Shown one piece after another: positions 11,317-21,997 of a DNA stretch of 64,000 nucleotides. A model generated the notes under the pieces. It was not told the origin of the DNA. It saw nothing but the letters and a program-made list of their open reading frames with translations, and ran no database searches. A program made the position numbers and the translations under genes. The stretch lies in the NCBI GenBank assembly GCA_030267565.1, contig BRXU01000001.1, forward strand, positions 3,410,001 to 3,474,000, read 5' to 3'. Origin of the DNA: Pleodorina starrii (Eukaryota > Chlorophyta > Chlorophyceae > Chlamydomonadales > Volvocaceae). Numbering within the stretch: the stretch's first letter is position 1; each line of letters opens with the position of its first letter.

Positions 11317-11732
11317 TCGGCGATCTCCATCGCGTTCCCACTGCGAACTTCTTGCCAAACGTAGGCTGTGTTTACATATGACTGAAACTATGCCGCGCAG
11401 AAATAAGTACCGCTGAACCGCTGATCGGAGCTCATATTTCTGCCGGGTTGGACTTAACGAAAATCGGAGACACATTGCATGCTTGGAATGTATGCACCGT
11501 CTGAAAAGTCAATCAAGGCATACGTACAAGAAGAGAGCTGCGCCGTAAACCTTGTAAACCATGTTAACCCTGCGCCGTACTTTGGCCACCCGAAAGTGAT
11601 GAAAGTACGACATCAGCTCCCCGTAGCATTGTTCCCCGTTGTTTTCTCGCCTTTTCGTGTTTGTTTGGCGGTTCAGCGGTACTTATCGTCGGCGATCTCC
11701 ATCGCGTTCCCACTGCGAACTTCTCGCCAAAC
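11317..11732. repeat. Rearranged internal duplication of the 1.6-kb element
   Basis: A 44-nt block at 11317-11360 recurs in direct orientation at 11689-11732 with one mismatch, while a 19-nt block at 11403-11421 recurs in inverted orientation at 11668-11686. One copy therefore seems to have been broken and partly inverted. Confidence 0.75.
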
Positions 11733-11735
11733 ATA

Positions 11736-12014
11736 CTACCGGTACATGACGAAGGGCAACGGGCACAAGCGCAGCGGCAGCAGAGCACTGCTCCTATGCA
11801 CTATGCTCAAGCCAGGCATGTGTCCGGAATCAAGGCCCCCACGTGTCATGCTGAGTATCGCGTCATCATCTATCACCGAATTGACTTTCAAATCTGCAAC
11901 ATAGCGCGCGAGCTCGAAGAGTGCTATATCCCGCACGGCCTTGTTGTCCTCTGCTTGTTTAATGCAATCCCGTGCTACGCGTATTTGCTCAGAGAATTGC
12001 GTGGTCGTGTCCAT
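11736..12014 (-). CDS. Hypothetical small protein or exon inside the 1.6-kb element
   Basis: A 92-codon frame with an ATG start. The first 60 residues have a balanced, helical, acidic composition (MDTTTQFSEQIRVARDCIKQ... to SVIDDDAILSMTRGG), unlike the Arg/Pro/Ala-rich shadows elsewhere in the window. The C-terminal third is less convincing and may be intron. No family recognised. Confidence 0.3.
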   Translation of the reverse strand: MDTTTQFSEQIRVARDCIKQAEDNKAVRDIALFELARYVADLKVNSVIDDDAILSMTRGGLDSGHMPGLSIVHRSSALLPLRLCPLPFVMYR

Positions 12015-12220
12015 CTATGATTAGCTGCCTAAGTGACCAAAGCTGCTGGGGCACATATAACGAACTGATATAAGGCCAGGCAGTTATGTGAATACCTTTT
12101 ATGATAAGTGCGCGGGAACAGCGCTGGAGAATGCGTGCCGTACTATTTTCCAAAATAGTACGACTAGCCGGCAGCGAAACTCATTCGGCTAGTTCTGCAT
12201 AAAGTCAACATGGATCTTGA

Positions 12221-12493
12221 CAAGGCGCTGCTGCTTCTCGACAAGACACAGTGGTCGGTCAGGCCGAGCTTCCGATCGAGAGCCATGCCGACGCCGCGCA
12301 GGGCCTTCCGCGGTCGCAGCCGCTCGCCGACGCTGCACAACTTTAGTATAATCGATATGCAAACAATGAGCGCGATGAGACCGCCATCGAGGGCTTGGCG
12401 TACTCTGAGAACGAGCTCTCGCGCGAAGAGGCCGACCTCGGCGCGTCGGGTTCCATTATGGACAACGACGCTCGCAGGCTTCGTGAGGTTTAA
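12221..12493 (+). pseudogene. Acidic frame with one internal TAG inside the 1.6-kb element
   Basis: A frame from 12221 reads QAELPIESHADAAQGLP..., meets TAG at 12344-12346, and continues as NNERDETAIEGLAYSENELS...MDNDARRLREV to a TAA at 12491-12493. The acidic, protein-like composition after the stop suggests former coding sequence, perhaps a transposon gene. Function unknown. Confidence 0.3.
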
Positions 12494-12671
12494 CATCGTG
12501 CTGGAGTGATATTACATGGGCGCTTTGACGTTACCACCGCCTCAAAACATAGTGTGTACAGACCTCGCGCCAACAGAGATAACGTCCCCAAAACAGCCCA
12601 TGTAAATCGGGATCCGTTTGGGCCTGCCACTTTACATGTAAACGTGAGGTAACGTAACGTGTCATGTAAAT

Positions 12672-13768
12672 TGGCTATAAGATGGGAAGCTGCAGGCGGG
12701 TTTCCAGACATCGTGCCTCCGGTCAGATGCGTGGCCAGAGACCATCGCGGGCAGGTACCACGGTGTTGCACGGGTACTGTATCGAGGCAAGGTCTTCGTT
12801 GTTAGTGCAGTGGACTCCAGATTCTCAAATGGGCAGCGCCAGCGGGCCAGCGGGCCGTGCACTGCAGCAGAAAGCACGACCCTGCAGGATCAGGGCAAAC
12901 GGAAAAGCGGACCCCGATCAGAAAGTGAGGATGTGGTGGAAGGCCCAGAAACTGCCGAAAGTCAACGGCTGGCTGCCGGTTCCGCAAACATGAGTTAAGG
13001 ATGCTGTTGATCGTGCTGACGCCAGCTTGCGTAGGCCTTCGGAAACGGAAAGTCCTCGCGTTCGCGCGCTTGCCTCCGTAAGGCCCAACGACCGCAACGA
13101 CGTGAACCGTTCGCTTGCCACCCTTGGCCTGCCACGCTAGCGTGCAAATTCATATAGTCAACAAACATGTCAGGGCTCCTGCCAGCGGCCCGGCAGGCAA
13201 AGGGCAAGACCCTGCAAAGACTGCCGGTGTTGTTGGTCCACGCGCACTCGGGGTTTTCGTTCCTCGTTATGTTTAAGTTGATCGTCTGCTTTGGGCCAGG
13301 ACCCTCCCTAAGCTCGAAGCCGCGCCTGTCCAGTCATGCATGTCCACGTGTTACAGTCCTCCTCGGGATACCGGGGGGCGGCACCTCGGACATCCGCTGC
13401 TTGGCCCCTCACACCCGCTCCCTCAGCCGCAGCAGCCGTTCTGCCGCCACGTCAACAACCCAGCATGCGCACAACGGCCCCTTGTCTGAGAGCCTGCCGC
13501 CGCCGCCTTCACCCACAGTGCTGCGCTCCCGCTCCCGCTCCGTCCTCATTGCCGGCCACGGCACAGCAGACAAAGACACACGATACGCCCCCAAAGCAGT
13601 AGGGAATCCCCGCCCCTCCATGCACGTGCATGCAGCCATGCACGCAGACTCCCAGGCAGGCGCGGAGACCCGGCCAGTGCATCCCCCGGCCGGTTCGGTT
13701 CGCAGCCGCCTCCCTCTCTCCGCCCTGCCAAAGGCGGCCCCGTCCCGGCTGCCGGACCCATGCGTCCA
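12672..13768. other. Intergenic region and 3' end of the helicase gene
   Basis: No protein-coding region supported. The right part (about 13350-13768) is expected to be the helicase 3' UTR. Confidence 0.45.
13351..13355 (-). terminator. Candidate polyadenylation signal for the helicase gene
   Basis: TGTAA on the minus strand, about 415 nt past the helicase stop codon. Confidence 0.4.
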
Positions 13769-16700
13769 TCAGGTCGCGGCGAACTGCTTCGAGGCCTTCT
13801 TGACTCGCTTGCTCCTGCCCGTGTCCAGCCCCTCCTCCTCCGCCACCCGCAGCATCGCAGCACGCTTGGCGCTGTACACCTGCACACGCAAGCACACACA
13901 AGGCGCGCCAATCCAGTCCAGTCCATTTCATTCCAGGTCAGCCGGTCGAGTCCAGTCCGGTTCAGTCCAGTCCGGTTCAGTCCGGTGTTGGGTTGAGAGT
14001 CTGACTGAGTCCCGTCCGACGAGAACAAGTCCCGTCCGACGTTTGGGGTTGTGGACGAAGTGCAGATAGAAACGTGTTGGGGTCCGGCGGTGGGTGGGGC
14101 GGCGGCGGCGCTATTGGCCCTGTGCTTTACCCCGAGTGCAACCGTAGGCCATCCCGACACAACACATTCATTGATGGCCTTGCCACTTTGTCACGTGCAA
14201 CGTTGCAAGGCGCCATCCAAACAGCACACCCCACCGCACCCCACCCCACCCTACCTTGGTGATGCCCTTGAGCACCTCCTGCTCGTCCAACTTGTTCTCG
14301 TCCAGCTTGTGGCCGATCAGCCCTTCGATCGCGTGCACCAACTGAACGTCGTACTGGGTCACCAGGCTCACCGACCAGCCGCTGCGGCCGGCGCGCGCCG
14401 TACGACCCACCCTGCAGTCGGTTGAGAGCGCAATGGGGCGTAACGGCGGCAACTGGGCACAACGACGGCACGCCTGGGAAGCGGCATCTGGGAAGCGGCA
14501 CACCCGGGCGGAGGTGCGAGGGTGGGCCACCACAGCCCGTGTGCAGTCACAGCAGCTACATCGCGCCTGCCTTTCAGGCGAGAGTTTATAAAATGCTGCT
14601 TGTAAACGAAATGCTGTTTATAAAATGCTGATGCGCCACAGCCATCGTGCCCATCCTGATCCTTCCGCCAGCACCCCACCGTGTACGTCCCTCCCCGCCG
14701 CGGTGTCGTTCTTACTTTTCATCCCACCACGTTGGGCCTTTCTTTTAGATCTTTACCTGTGCACGTAGTCCCGCGCCAGCATGGGCAGGTCGTAGTTGAT
14801 GACGCAGTCCACGGTGGGGATGTCCAGACCGCGTGACGCCACGTCGGTGGCAAGCAGCAGCGGCACCTGCTCGCTCTTGAAGCGAGCCAGGGCAGCCAGG
14901 CGGGCCTTCTGGCTCTTGCCTGGGGCAGGCGGAGGCGGGGGCGTGGGCAGGGGAAGAGGCGGGCGGACGTGTGGGATGGCATGGCGTCGTGGCGGAGGGG
15001 ATGAAGGATGAAGTAGAAACCGTTTTGAGAGAAAAGGAATGGGTACGCGTGGGACCATGTCGCCCCGCATCCCGGGGCGATCCCTGGCTGGTTGGGTTGC
15101 AGACGTGCAAAGCCCCGCCACGCACCCGTCCTCACATCTGTGCGGAGCACAGAGGTTTTGACCCTAAAGCCCTGCAGCCGCCCACGTCAAGGCCACCCAC
15201 CACCACCACCACCACCACCACCACCACCTGCGACACACGGCGCTCACACGGAGCCCCAAGCCCGCACCCACCCGAGTGCAGCGCCGCCGCCGGCAACCCC
15301 AGCTCCTCCAGCAGCAGCGACAGCAGGTGGCAGCCGCGGCAGGTCCCGGCGAATATGATGGCGGAGCGCACCTTGCGGCCCGGCAGCACGGCGGTGAGCA
15401 GGTGGTGCAGGTACACCTCCTTCACCTTGGAGGGAAGGAACAGGTACTCCTCGCGCAGCTTGTCGGCGGTGCGCAGACCCTCGTAGGCCTGTCGGGAAGC
15501 GCGGAGGACAGAGGAGGAGAGAGAGATGAAGGCGGATGAGGAGGAGGATGAGGAGGAGGAGGGCATTGAGCGAGGGAGCGGATGCAGCGGATGGAGCGAG
15601 GCACCACGCGCTGCTGTCAATTGCCCGGACTGCCGTCGTCGCACACACCTTGAAAGCCGTACCTGGAACACGTGCGCGTCCTCCAGGGAGGCCTTTTGCA
15701 GCGCGATGAGCGAGCGGGTCATGGTGGCGGAGAACAGCAGCGTCTGCCGGGCCTCGGGCAGATGGCTCAGGATGCCCCTGGAGCGAGAGCACGTGGGGAT
15801 GTCCGATGTGGAGGAGACCCCACCGGGGTTAAGGTTAAACAGAAGATACCGCAGCGAAGGGGTGCATGGGTAAGTGGGTGTGATAAAAAATACAGAGATG
15901 AAACCGCGCGGCGGTAGGGCCGCGACAAAAGGCCCCAAACCGGACCCTGAAGGGAGGCGCCCAGGAGACCAGACCAAGGGCAGCCGCATTCGGGTCGTGT
16001 GCTGCGACAGGGCGCGAGGGAAGACAGACGGACGGGCACACGGGGCCGGGGGGGAAGGGCTGCCGCTGCCGTACTGCTGCATGGGACGTCATCATCACGT
16101 AAGGGCTGCCGTACTGCTGCAAGGCGTCATCAGGGCTAGCGGCATGCTGAGGCAGGGGGGGGGTAGGAAAGAAGTAAAGACACCCCATGCTCAAAATCGA
16201 AAGATCTTTGCATAAGGAGTCCAAAAATGCTTTTAAAAATGAATTTGGACGTGGGTAGGAAAAGTTATAGCCTGCCAAAGTTGGTCGTACGGCAAGGGGG
16301 GAGGGGGGGGGTCTGGGTCTCGGAGACTTTTTTCCTTACCCTTTCCAACTTTTTCAACAACGCCTAGATTGTCAAACTAACTTCACAGAGCAATTCCTTA
16401 ATGTAATATCTATCGTTTCCGCTTATCAGAGGCACTATAGTGTACTGGGTGTAGTCGATCCTCTTTACATGCTCATGTCAAGTGACGTCTATGGTCGATA
16501 ACGACAAACCAACATCGTCTCCAATAAAGAAAAAGCCAGGAACAAGGACGAGGGTACTTTGTGTGCGAGTGGTGGTGCGTAACTCGGCGGCTGGAACGTC
16601 GCATCGTAAGGTGGACAAGGCCCGGCCTGAGCGGCAGCGCTTCCCTTAAATGACTTCTGTCGAGTGGATTGTATTTAATACGTTGAGATATTATTTTGTG

Positions 16701-18580
16701 AAGTTGAAATGTTATAAGGCGGTTTGGTTGTTTGTTGGGAAATGGACAACCATGGGCATTACGGCTTCCGTTCGGCACTCTTTGCTTGCATTCGCGTACA
16801 ATGTTGAATATTCATGACCGAAATGACAGGATTTCGTTAGTTGCGATGGCGGTTTGCGAAAAAAAGCGTTTTGTATGACAGCCGTACAGCGTCGTACCGT
16901 ACGGCAGGGGTGGGGGGGGTCTGGAGGTGGTCGGCCAACATTTTTAGCATGGGGTTTGAAACTATTTTTCTTACCCCCCCCCTGGCTGAGGCCTCAAAAC
17001 CCTCCTGCCCAACCCAACCCAACCCAACCCAACCCGACCCAACCCAACCCACCGCAGGTCGTCCTCAAAGGTGGAGTCCAGCACCCGGTCCGCCTCGTCC
17101 AGCACAAGGAACCGGGTCCGGGCCAGGCCCGCAGCCAGGCCGCGGTCCGCGTCCAACAGGCCCTGAGGTGAGGACCGCGGAGCGCACAAGGGGCGGGACT
17201 TAGGGTTTAGGAGGCAGAAGGCAGGAGCGGAAGGAAAAGGCGGCGGCGCGGAGTCGCTCCCGGCTTTGGCGGCAATGTGATGCGTGAGGAGGCCTCCTCC
17301 TCCACGATGACTTTCCTTTGCCTTTCCTCTGCCCTTGCTGCCCCCGCACAGCCCCCAGTCCCAGCTCCCCCAGCCCCCTCCAGCTCCAGCTCACCCGCAG
17401 CCTGCCCGGCGTCGCCACCACCACATGCGGCCGCTTGGCCAGCTCCCTCGCCTGCTGCTGCATGTCCACCCCGCCAATCACCACCAGCTCCTGAGGGCAC
17501 ATCAACGCAAGACAACGCAGCCAGACACCCGGGCAGCGCAGCAGCAGCAGCAGACACAGCAGCAGACACAGCAGCCGGAAGCGGTCAGCGCCGGCGCCAG
17601 ACGGGGGCGGGTGCACACGCTCGCGCAGCAAGCAGTGCGCACATGATATGAAGTGAGCAAAACCGCAAACGCGACGCTGTTTGCGCAGCAGCCAAGTCGA
17701 GAATGCCGCTGGCCCGCCTCACCTTGAGCCTCATGCCCGCACCCAGGGCCCGGAACTGCTCCGAGATCTGCACCGCCAGCTCCCTGCGACAGAGCACAGC
17801 ACAGCACAGCACGCAGCATCGGGCGATGCGGATTTTTTGCAAGAAGCGGCGGTTCGAACGGCGAATAGGGCACTGCAGGATGGACACGCGGCGGTGCTCT
17901 GCCGCGCCTCAGAGTGCAAGCCAGGCGGACACACGGGCCGTGGTGGCGGTGGCGGCTCGGGCCCGGCAGAAACATGGCCGCCGAGGGAGTGGGCGCCCGC
18001 CGCTGGCTGGCTGTACCCGAGCTGCTGCGCACCTGGTGGGCGTTAGGACGAGCGCAAAGACGCCGTACGGGTCCTTTGCCAGCGCCTGCAGGATGGGCAG
18101 CGCAAAGGCGGCGGTCTTGCCGCTGCCCGTCTGCGCCAGCCCGATGACGTCGCGGCCCTGCAGGATGGCTGGAATGCAGCCGCGCTGCACCTCGGTGGGC
18201 GTGCTCATGCCCAGCGACTTGCACACGCCGCAGAGCCACTCGGACAGGCCCAGGCTCTTGAAGTCTGCCGCGGAGGTGGACGCGACGCCGCCGCTGCGCT
18301 CCGCGGCAGCGGCGTCGTCGTCGTCGCCAGCCGCGGTGCCGGCAGCGTTGGCCTCCGGCGTCCTCCCTGATGCGGGCTGCTCCTGCGGCTGCTGCTCCTG
18401 CATCTGCTGTTTTGAGGCGCGATTGTCGCGAATGGCCGCCGGTCCGCCGGGCGCGGCGGCGTCGCGGACAGCCTTTCGTGCCTCCGTCTTGGCTGCATTT
18501 GTCGAGAGCTGCTCCTGCTTTATTTTGCGCTTTTTGGTTGGCCTTGCGGCAAACATTTGAACGTCTTCGTCACCATCCAT
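13769..18580 (-). CDS. DEAD-box ATP-dependent RNA helicase, DDX49/Dbp8 type, 9 exons
   Basis: Exons in coding order are 18580-18033, 17783-17723, 17490-17395, 17162-17053, 15777-15663, 15488-15272, 14919-14757, 14411-14255 and 13879-13769, giving 525 residues with all phases closing. After a roughly 110-residue low-complexity N-terminus come the Q-motif region ([17 protein letters not shown]), motif I AQTGSGKT, Ia [37 protein letters not shown] and [13 protein letters not shown]. The C-terminal tail ([17 protein letters not shown]) is typical of DDX49/Dbp8, which act in 40S ribosomal subunit biogenesis in the nucleolus; that role is inferred from family. The start at 18580 is the first ATG; upstream codons offer only TTG. 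The 1.3-kb fourth intron is unusually long for this gene. Confidence 0.9.
13953..13986. repeat. GTCCAGTCCGGTTCA tandem repeat in a helicase intron
   Basis: About two and a half copies of a 15-nt unit in the last intron of the helicase gene. Confidence 0.7.
14585..14632. repeat. TTTATAAAATGCTG duplication
   Basis: Two copies of TTTATAAAATGCTG separated by a related segment, in intron 7 of the helicase gene; AT-rich against a GC-rich background. Confidence 0.7.
15205..15229. repeat. (CAC)n microsatellite
   Basis: Eight or so CAC triplets in intron 6 of the helicase gene. Confidence 0.8.
15778..17052 (-). other. Long helicase intron 4 with AT-richer core
   Basis: Intron between helicase exons 4 and 5. 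Its core (about 16200-16850) is clearly less GC-rich than the flanks and holds no supported gene. The donor end is a run of GGGTT units (17008-17052). A partial tandem repeat (GCCGTACTGCTGCA) lies at about 16064-16135. The intron may contain an old insertion. Confidence 0.5.
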
Positions 18581-18934
18581 GGTTATCTGTTTGGGTTCGA
18601 ACAATGTATCAAAACGTCTTGCAAATTATGGTTCACTATGTGCGGAATGAATTGGTTGTGACAGGCTTCGTGGAAGCCGCACTGTTGTTATTTGTGGTAC
18701 AGCGCCTTACAATCAACTGCAAAAAATTATAAGTGCGTTGGAAATCCAAAGTGCACACACCCGTTCAGTAACGCTAATATAGGAGAACGATTATTTACAG
18801 GAAGGGACAGCCTTCTCGTGCACGGCTCGCCGAGCGTGCTCGCCGGGTGCGGCGACCCCTGCCAACGTTGTGTTCAATACTTAATATATATTAGCCAGTA
18901 ATTGACAACGTTCAGATTTTGACACGCAACCAAC
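18581..18934. promoter_or_regulatory. Shared upstream region of divergent helicase and reductase genes
   Basis: Only 354 bp separate the two start codons, which face away from each other. It is AT-richer than the coding DNA on both sides. No specific box is claimed; the inference of a bidirectional promoter rests on geometry. Confidence 0.4.
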
Positions 18935-21900
18935 ATGAGTGGCTACACAGCCGTCGGAGGAAGCAGCGGTTGGCAGCAGCTAGTTTTGGTTGGAGGAGCT
19001 ATGGGAGCAGGGGCATTACTGCTTTTCACACCCTTCGCGTGGCTTCTTGTGCCGGGGATCCTCGTGATTGTCGCCGTGGCCAAGGTCCGTGGCTCGCCAT
19101 CGGGCCAGGTCGCTGCCGACGGCATTGATCGGGACGGCGCCAAACCCGGTGAATCCCCCACAAAGCCTGAAGTGATCGCGCCTACGCACAGTGTTGGAAA
19201 CGGGCATTCTGGGTTGGAATCCACCGAGATTTCCGCCCCGGCTGAGGTAAGACGGGCGTTGTGGCGTGTGGGTAGCTACGGGAAGCAGAAGCTCGGGGGT
19301 ACGCCGCGCAGGTCTAGCTGTCAAGCACTTTTCCGCGCTGTAATTCTCCAGTATGCTCCCAACTAGCGATGGGGTTATGGCGATCTTGTCAGTCCTGACT
19401 AGGTATGGGTCCTTAGTAGGTAGAAGCAGCGCTTCCTACAATTTGGGCGGGGAACGACTCGGCCCGTAGTGCACGTCCGGTCGCGATCCTTGGCCAATTT
19501 GCCGTTGGCTCGGCCAGAGAGAGGGCGCAAGGCAGTCGAGTCTCGAATGTCTGTTTGGTTCCGGAACAGATGTCGTACAAACGATTTTCGTCTTCTGCTG
19601 TGTTGGGGACGTGGTCCGCATATTAACAGTCAACTCTCGTGCGAAAGCATTGTTCGCGAAAATATTGGTAAAATTTTGCGCAAAGGCAGTCGGCTTCAAG
19701 CCGGGTTGATACTGAACATAACTGCTGGGCGTGTATGTATTCTCACTGGGGCATAGTTATGGGTAAAAGACAATAATGCAGTTCGGATTGCTGGCCTTGT
19801 CCGTCGATACGTGCTCCGGGCGCGTGCCTGGTGCATCCGGCGACTCAACATGGCTACGCCGAGCGGACAGTTTCCTTTGGACCCCAGCTTCAAGGAGACA
19901 ATTTTCTGGCTATGCTGCAATAAACGACCCAACGTGGGTTTCCAGGACAATATGCGCACTTGAAGAGTGCATGTGCGAACGGGGACGCAGTCCCCCCGTC
20001 GGGGCACCTCATGATGCCCGCTCCTCATCACATTGTGCAGTCCATATGGGTCGTAATGCATGCTTTCTCACGGCTGTCCAGTGCTCCATAATTCCATTTC
20101 CACACGAATCGCGCCTTGCCCCCCATCCCGCCCGCCCTCTTGCCACACAGGTGCCCCCAACCACGTCGTCGGTTAACACCCCGTCTCGCCGCGCTGGCCC
20201 CTTTGCTAGTGTAGCAGCCAAGCCGGCTCCCACTACCACCACCACCAGCCAATCGCAGCAGCAGGTTCCTCTGCCCGGCGCCGTCCCGCCACCAGCCCTC
20301 CAGTCGGCGGCTCCACCGGCCGCTCCCGCGGCGGCCGCGCCCCCCATCCAGCTGACTCCGACCCGCAGCCTCGTTTCCGATACACCCCCAGCGACCCCGA
20401 AGGCGGCCAAGTCCGCAGCGCCACCCGTCATTGCCAACGGTGATGCTCCGAAAAGCAGCATCGCGCCCCAGGCCGAGACAGCGGCAGCCGCTCCCGCCCC
20501 CGCCGCCTCCGGCGCGTCTGCGCCGGTGGCCGCGACGGGCGGCGCCGCCATCCTAGCACGCCTCCGCCAGCAGCGCACGGACACTGCCAAGTCGCTGACG
20601 CCGCCGACGGAGCCTGCCGCCGTCGCCGCGGCAGCGGCGAAGACAGCGGCGGCACCCTCACCCGCGCCCGCCACACAGCCCGCCGCGGCCGCTCCCTCGC
20701 CGGCGCCAGCCGCGGCCGCCGCCGCCAAGCCGCTCGTCACCGTTCTGTACGGCAGCCAGACCGGGACCTGCAGCGAGATTGCTAGGAACTTGGCGGCGGA
20801 GGCGATGGAGCGCGGCTTCAACGCCACCTGCGCCTCCCTCAACGAGCTGGGCTTCGCGGCCCTCTCCCCGACTCGCACGCCCCTCCTCGTCGTCGTCGCC
20901 TCCTCGACTGGCGACGGCGACCCGCCGGACAACGCCGCGGCGTTCTTCGTGGCGATGCGGCGCAAGCCGCCGCCGGGCACGGCGGCGCCGCTGGCGCTGC
21001 TGGCGGGCGTGCGCTACACGGTGCTGGGCCTGGGCGACTCGAACTACACACGCTTCATGTACGTGCCCCGCGCCATCAAGGGCAGGTTGGCGGAGCTGGG
21101 CGCGCGTGAGTTTTACCGCTGCGCGGAGGCGGATGAGGTGGATGGCGTGGAGAACACCGTGGATCCCTGGACGGACGGGCTGTGGGCCGCGCTGACGGTC
21201 GCGGCGGCGCAGGCGGCGGAGGTGGGTCTGCGCGCGTGGGTCGATGAGTCGGGGGTGGGTCGGCAGGAGGGCTGGGGCACCCGCGGGTGAGGGCCGCCAG
21301 GGCGACGGTGAACTGTATGATGATGCCGTACTCCTGTCGCTGGGGTCGTGAGGAAGGGAAAAGAGAGGGAGAGAGGAGGGGCACGGGCGCCTGGTGGGTG
21401 CACAGTCGTTAGATGTGGGGGGCATAGCCCTGTCGCATGGACCGATCGAAAACCGACCCGTGGTTCTGCCTTGTAGGGGGGCATCCGCGTCGAGACGGTG
21501 GACGGTCCGGCCGCGAAGGCGCCAGGGGTCGCCGCCAAGGCCACAGAACCAAAGAGTGTGGATGTATCAGCCGCCGCGGCCGCGGCCGCGGCCGCCGCCG
21601 CCGCAGCGGCGGCGGCTGAGGCGGCGGCCACGGCCGAGAGGGAGGCGGCGGAAGCAGCCGCCGCCAAAGCGGCGGCGGAAGCGGCGACCAAGGCAGCTGC
21701 GGAGGCGGCGGAGGCGGAAGCGGCGGCAAAGGCCAAGGCTGATGCCGCCGCTGCAGAGGCAGCGGAGAAGGCAGCCGCAGAGGCGGCGGAGGCGGAAGCG
21801 GCGGCGAAGGCCAAGGCGGATGCCGAGGCGGCAGATGCTGAGGCAGCGGCGAAGGCGGCTGCGGAGGCGGAAGCGGCTGCAAAGGCGGCTGCGGAAGCGG

Positions 21901-21966
21901 CCGCAGCGGCGGAGGCAGAAGCGGCTGCAAAGGCGGCTGCGGAAACGGCCGCTACAGCGGAGGCGG

Positions 21967-21997
<31 letters not shown>

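Larger units (their letters stand above)
11080..12671. mobile_element. 1.6-kb element with 22-bp inverted repeats and subterminal ACGTTACG motifs
   Basis: The sequence ATTTACATGACACGTTACGTTA at 11080-11101 is matched in reverse complement at 12650-12671. Related motifs (CGTTACACGTTACGTGG at about 11147, TTACATGTAAACGT at about 12631) lie just inside the ends, as in subterminal transposase-binding sites. No clear target-site duplication is seen. The interior is less GC-rich than the surroundings and has two small candidate frames and an internal duplicated block. Probably a small DNA transposon, mostly decayed. Confidence 0.55.

Noticed and set aside
19776..20150. Upstream start for the reductase within the exon 2 frame
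   Set aside because: The stretch has lower GC and no protein-like pattern, and a clean acceptor (CACACAG) precedes 20151, so it reads as intron 1.
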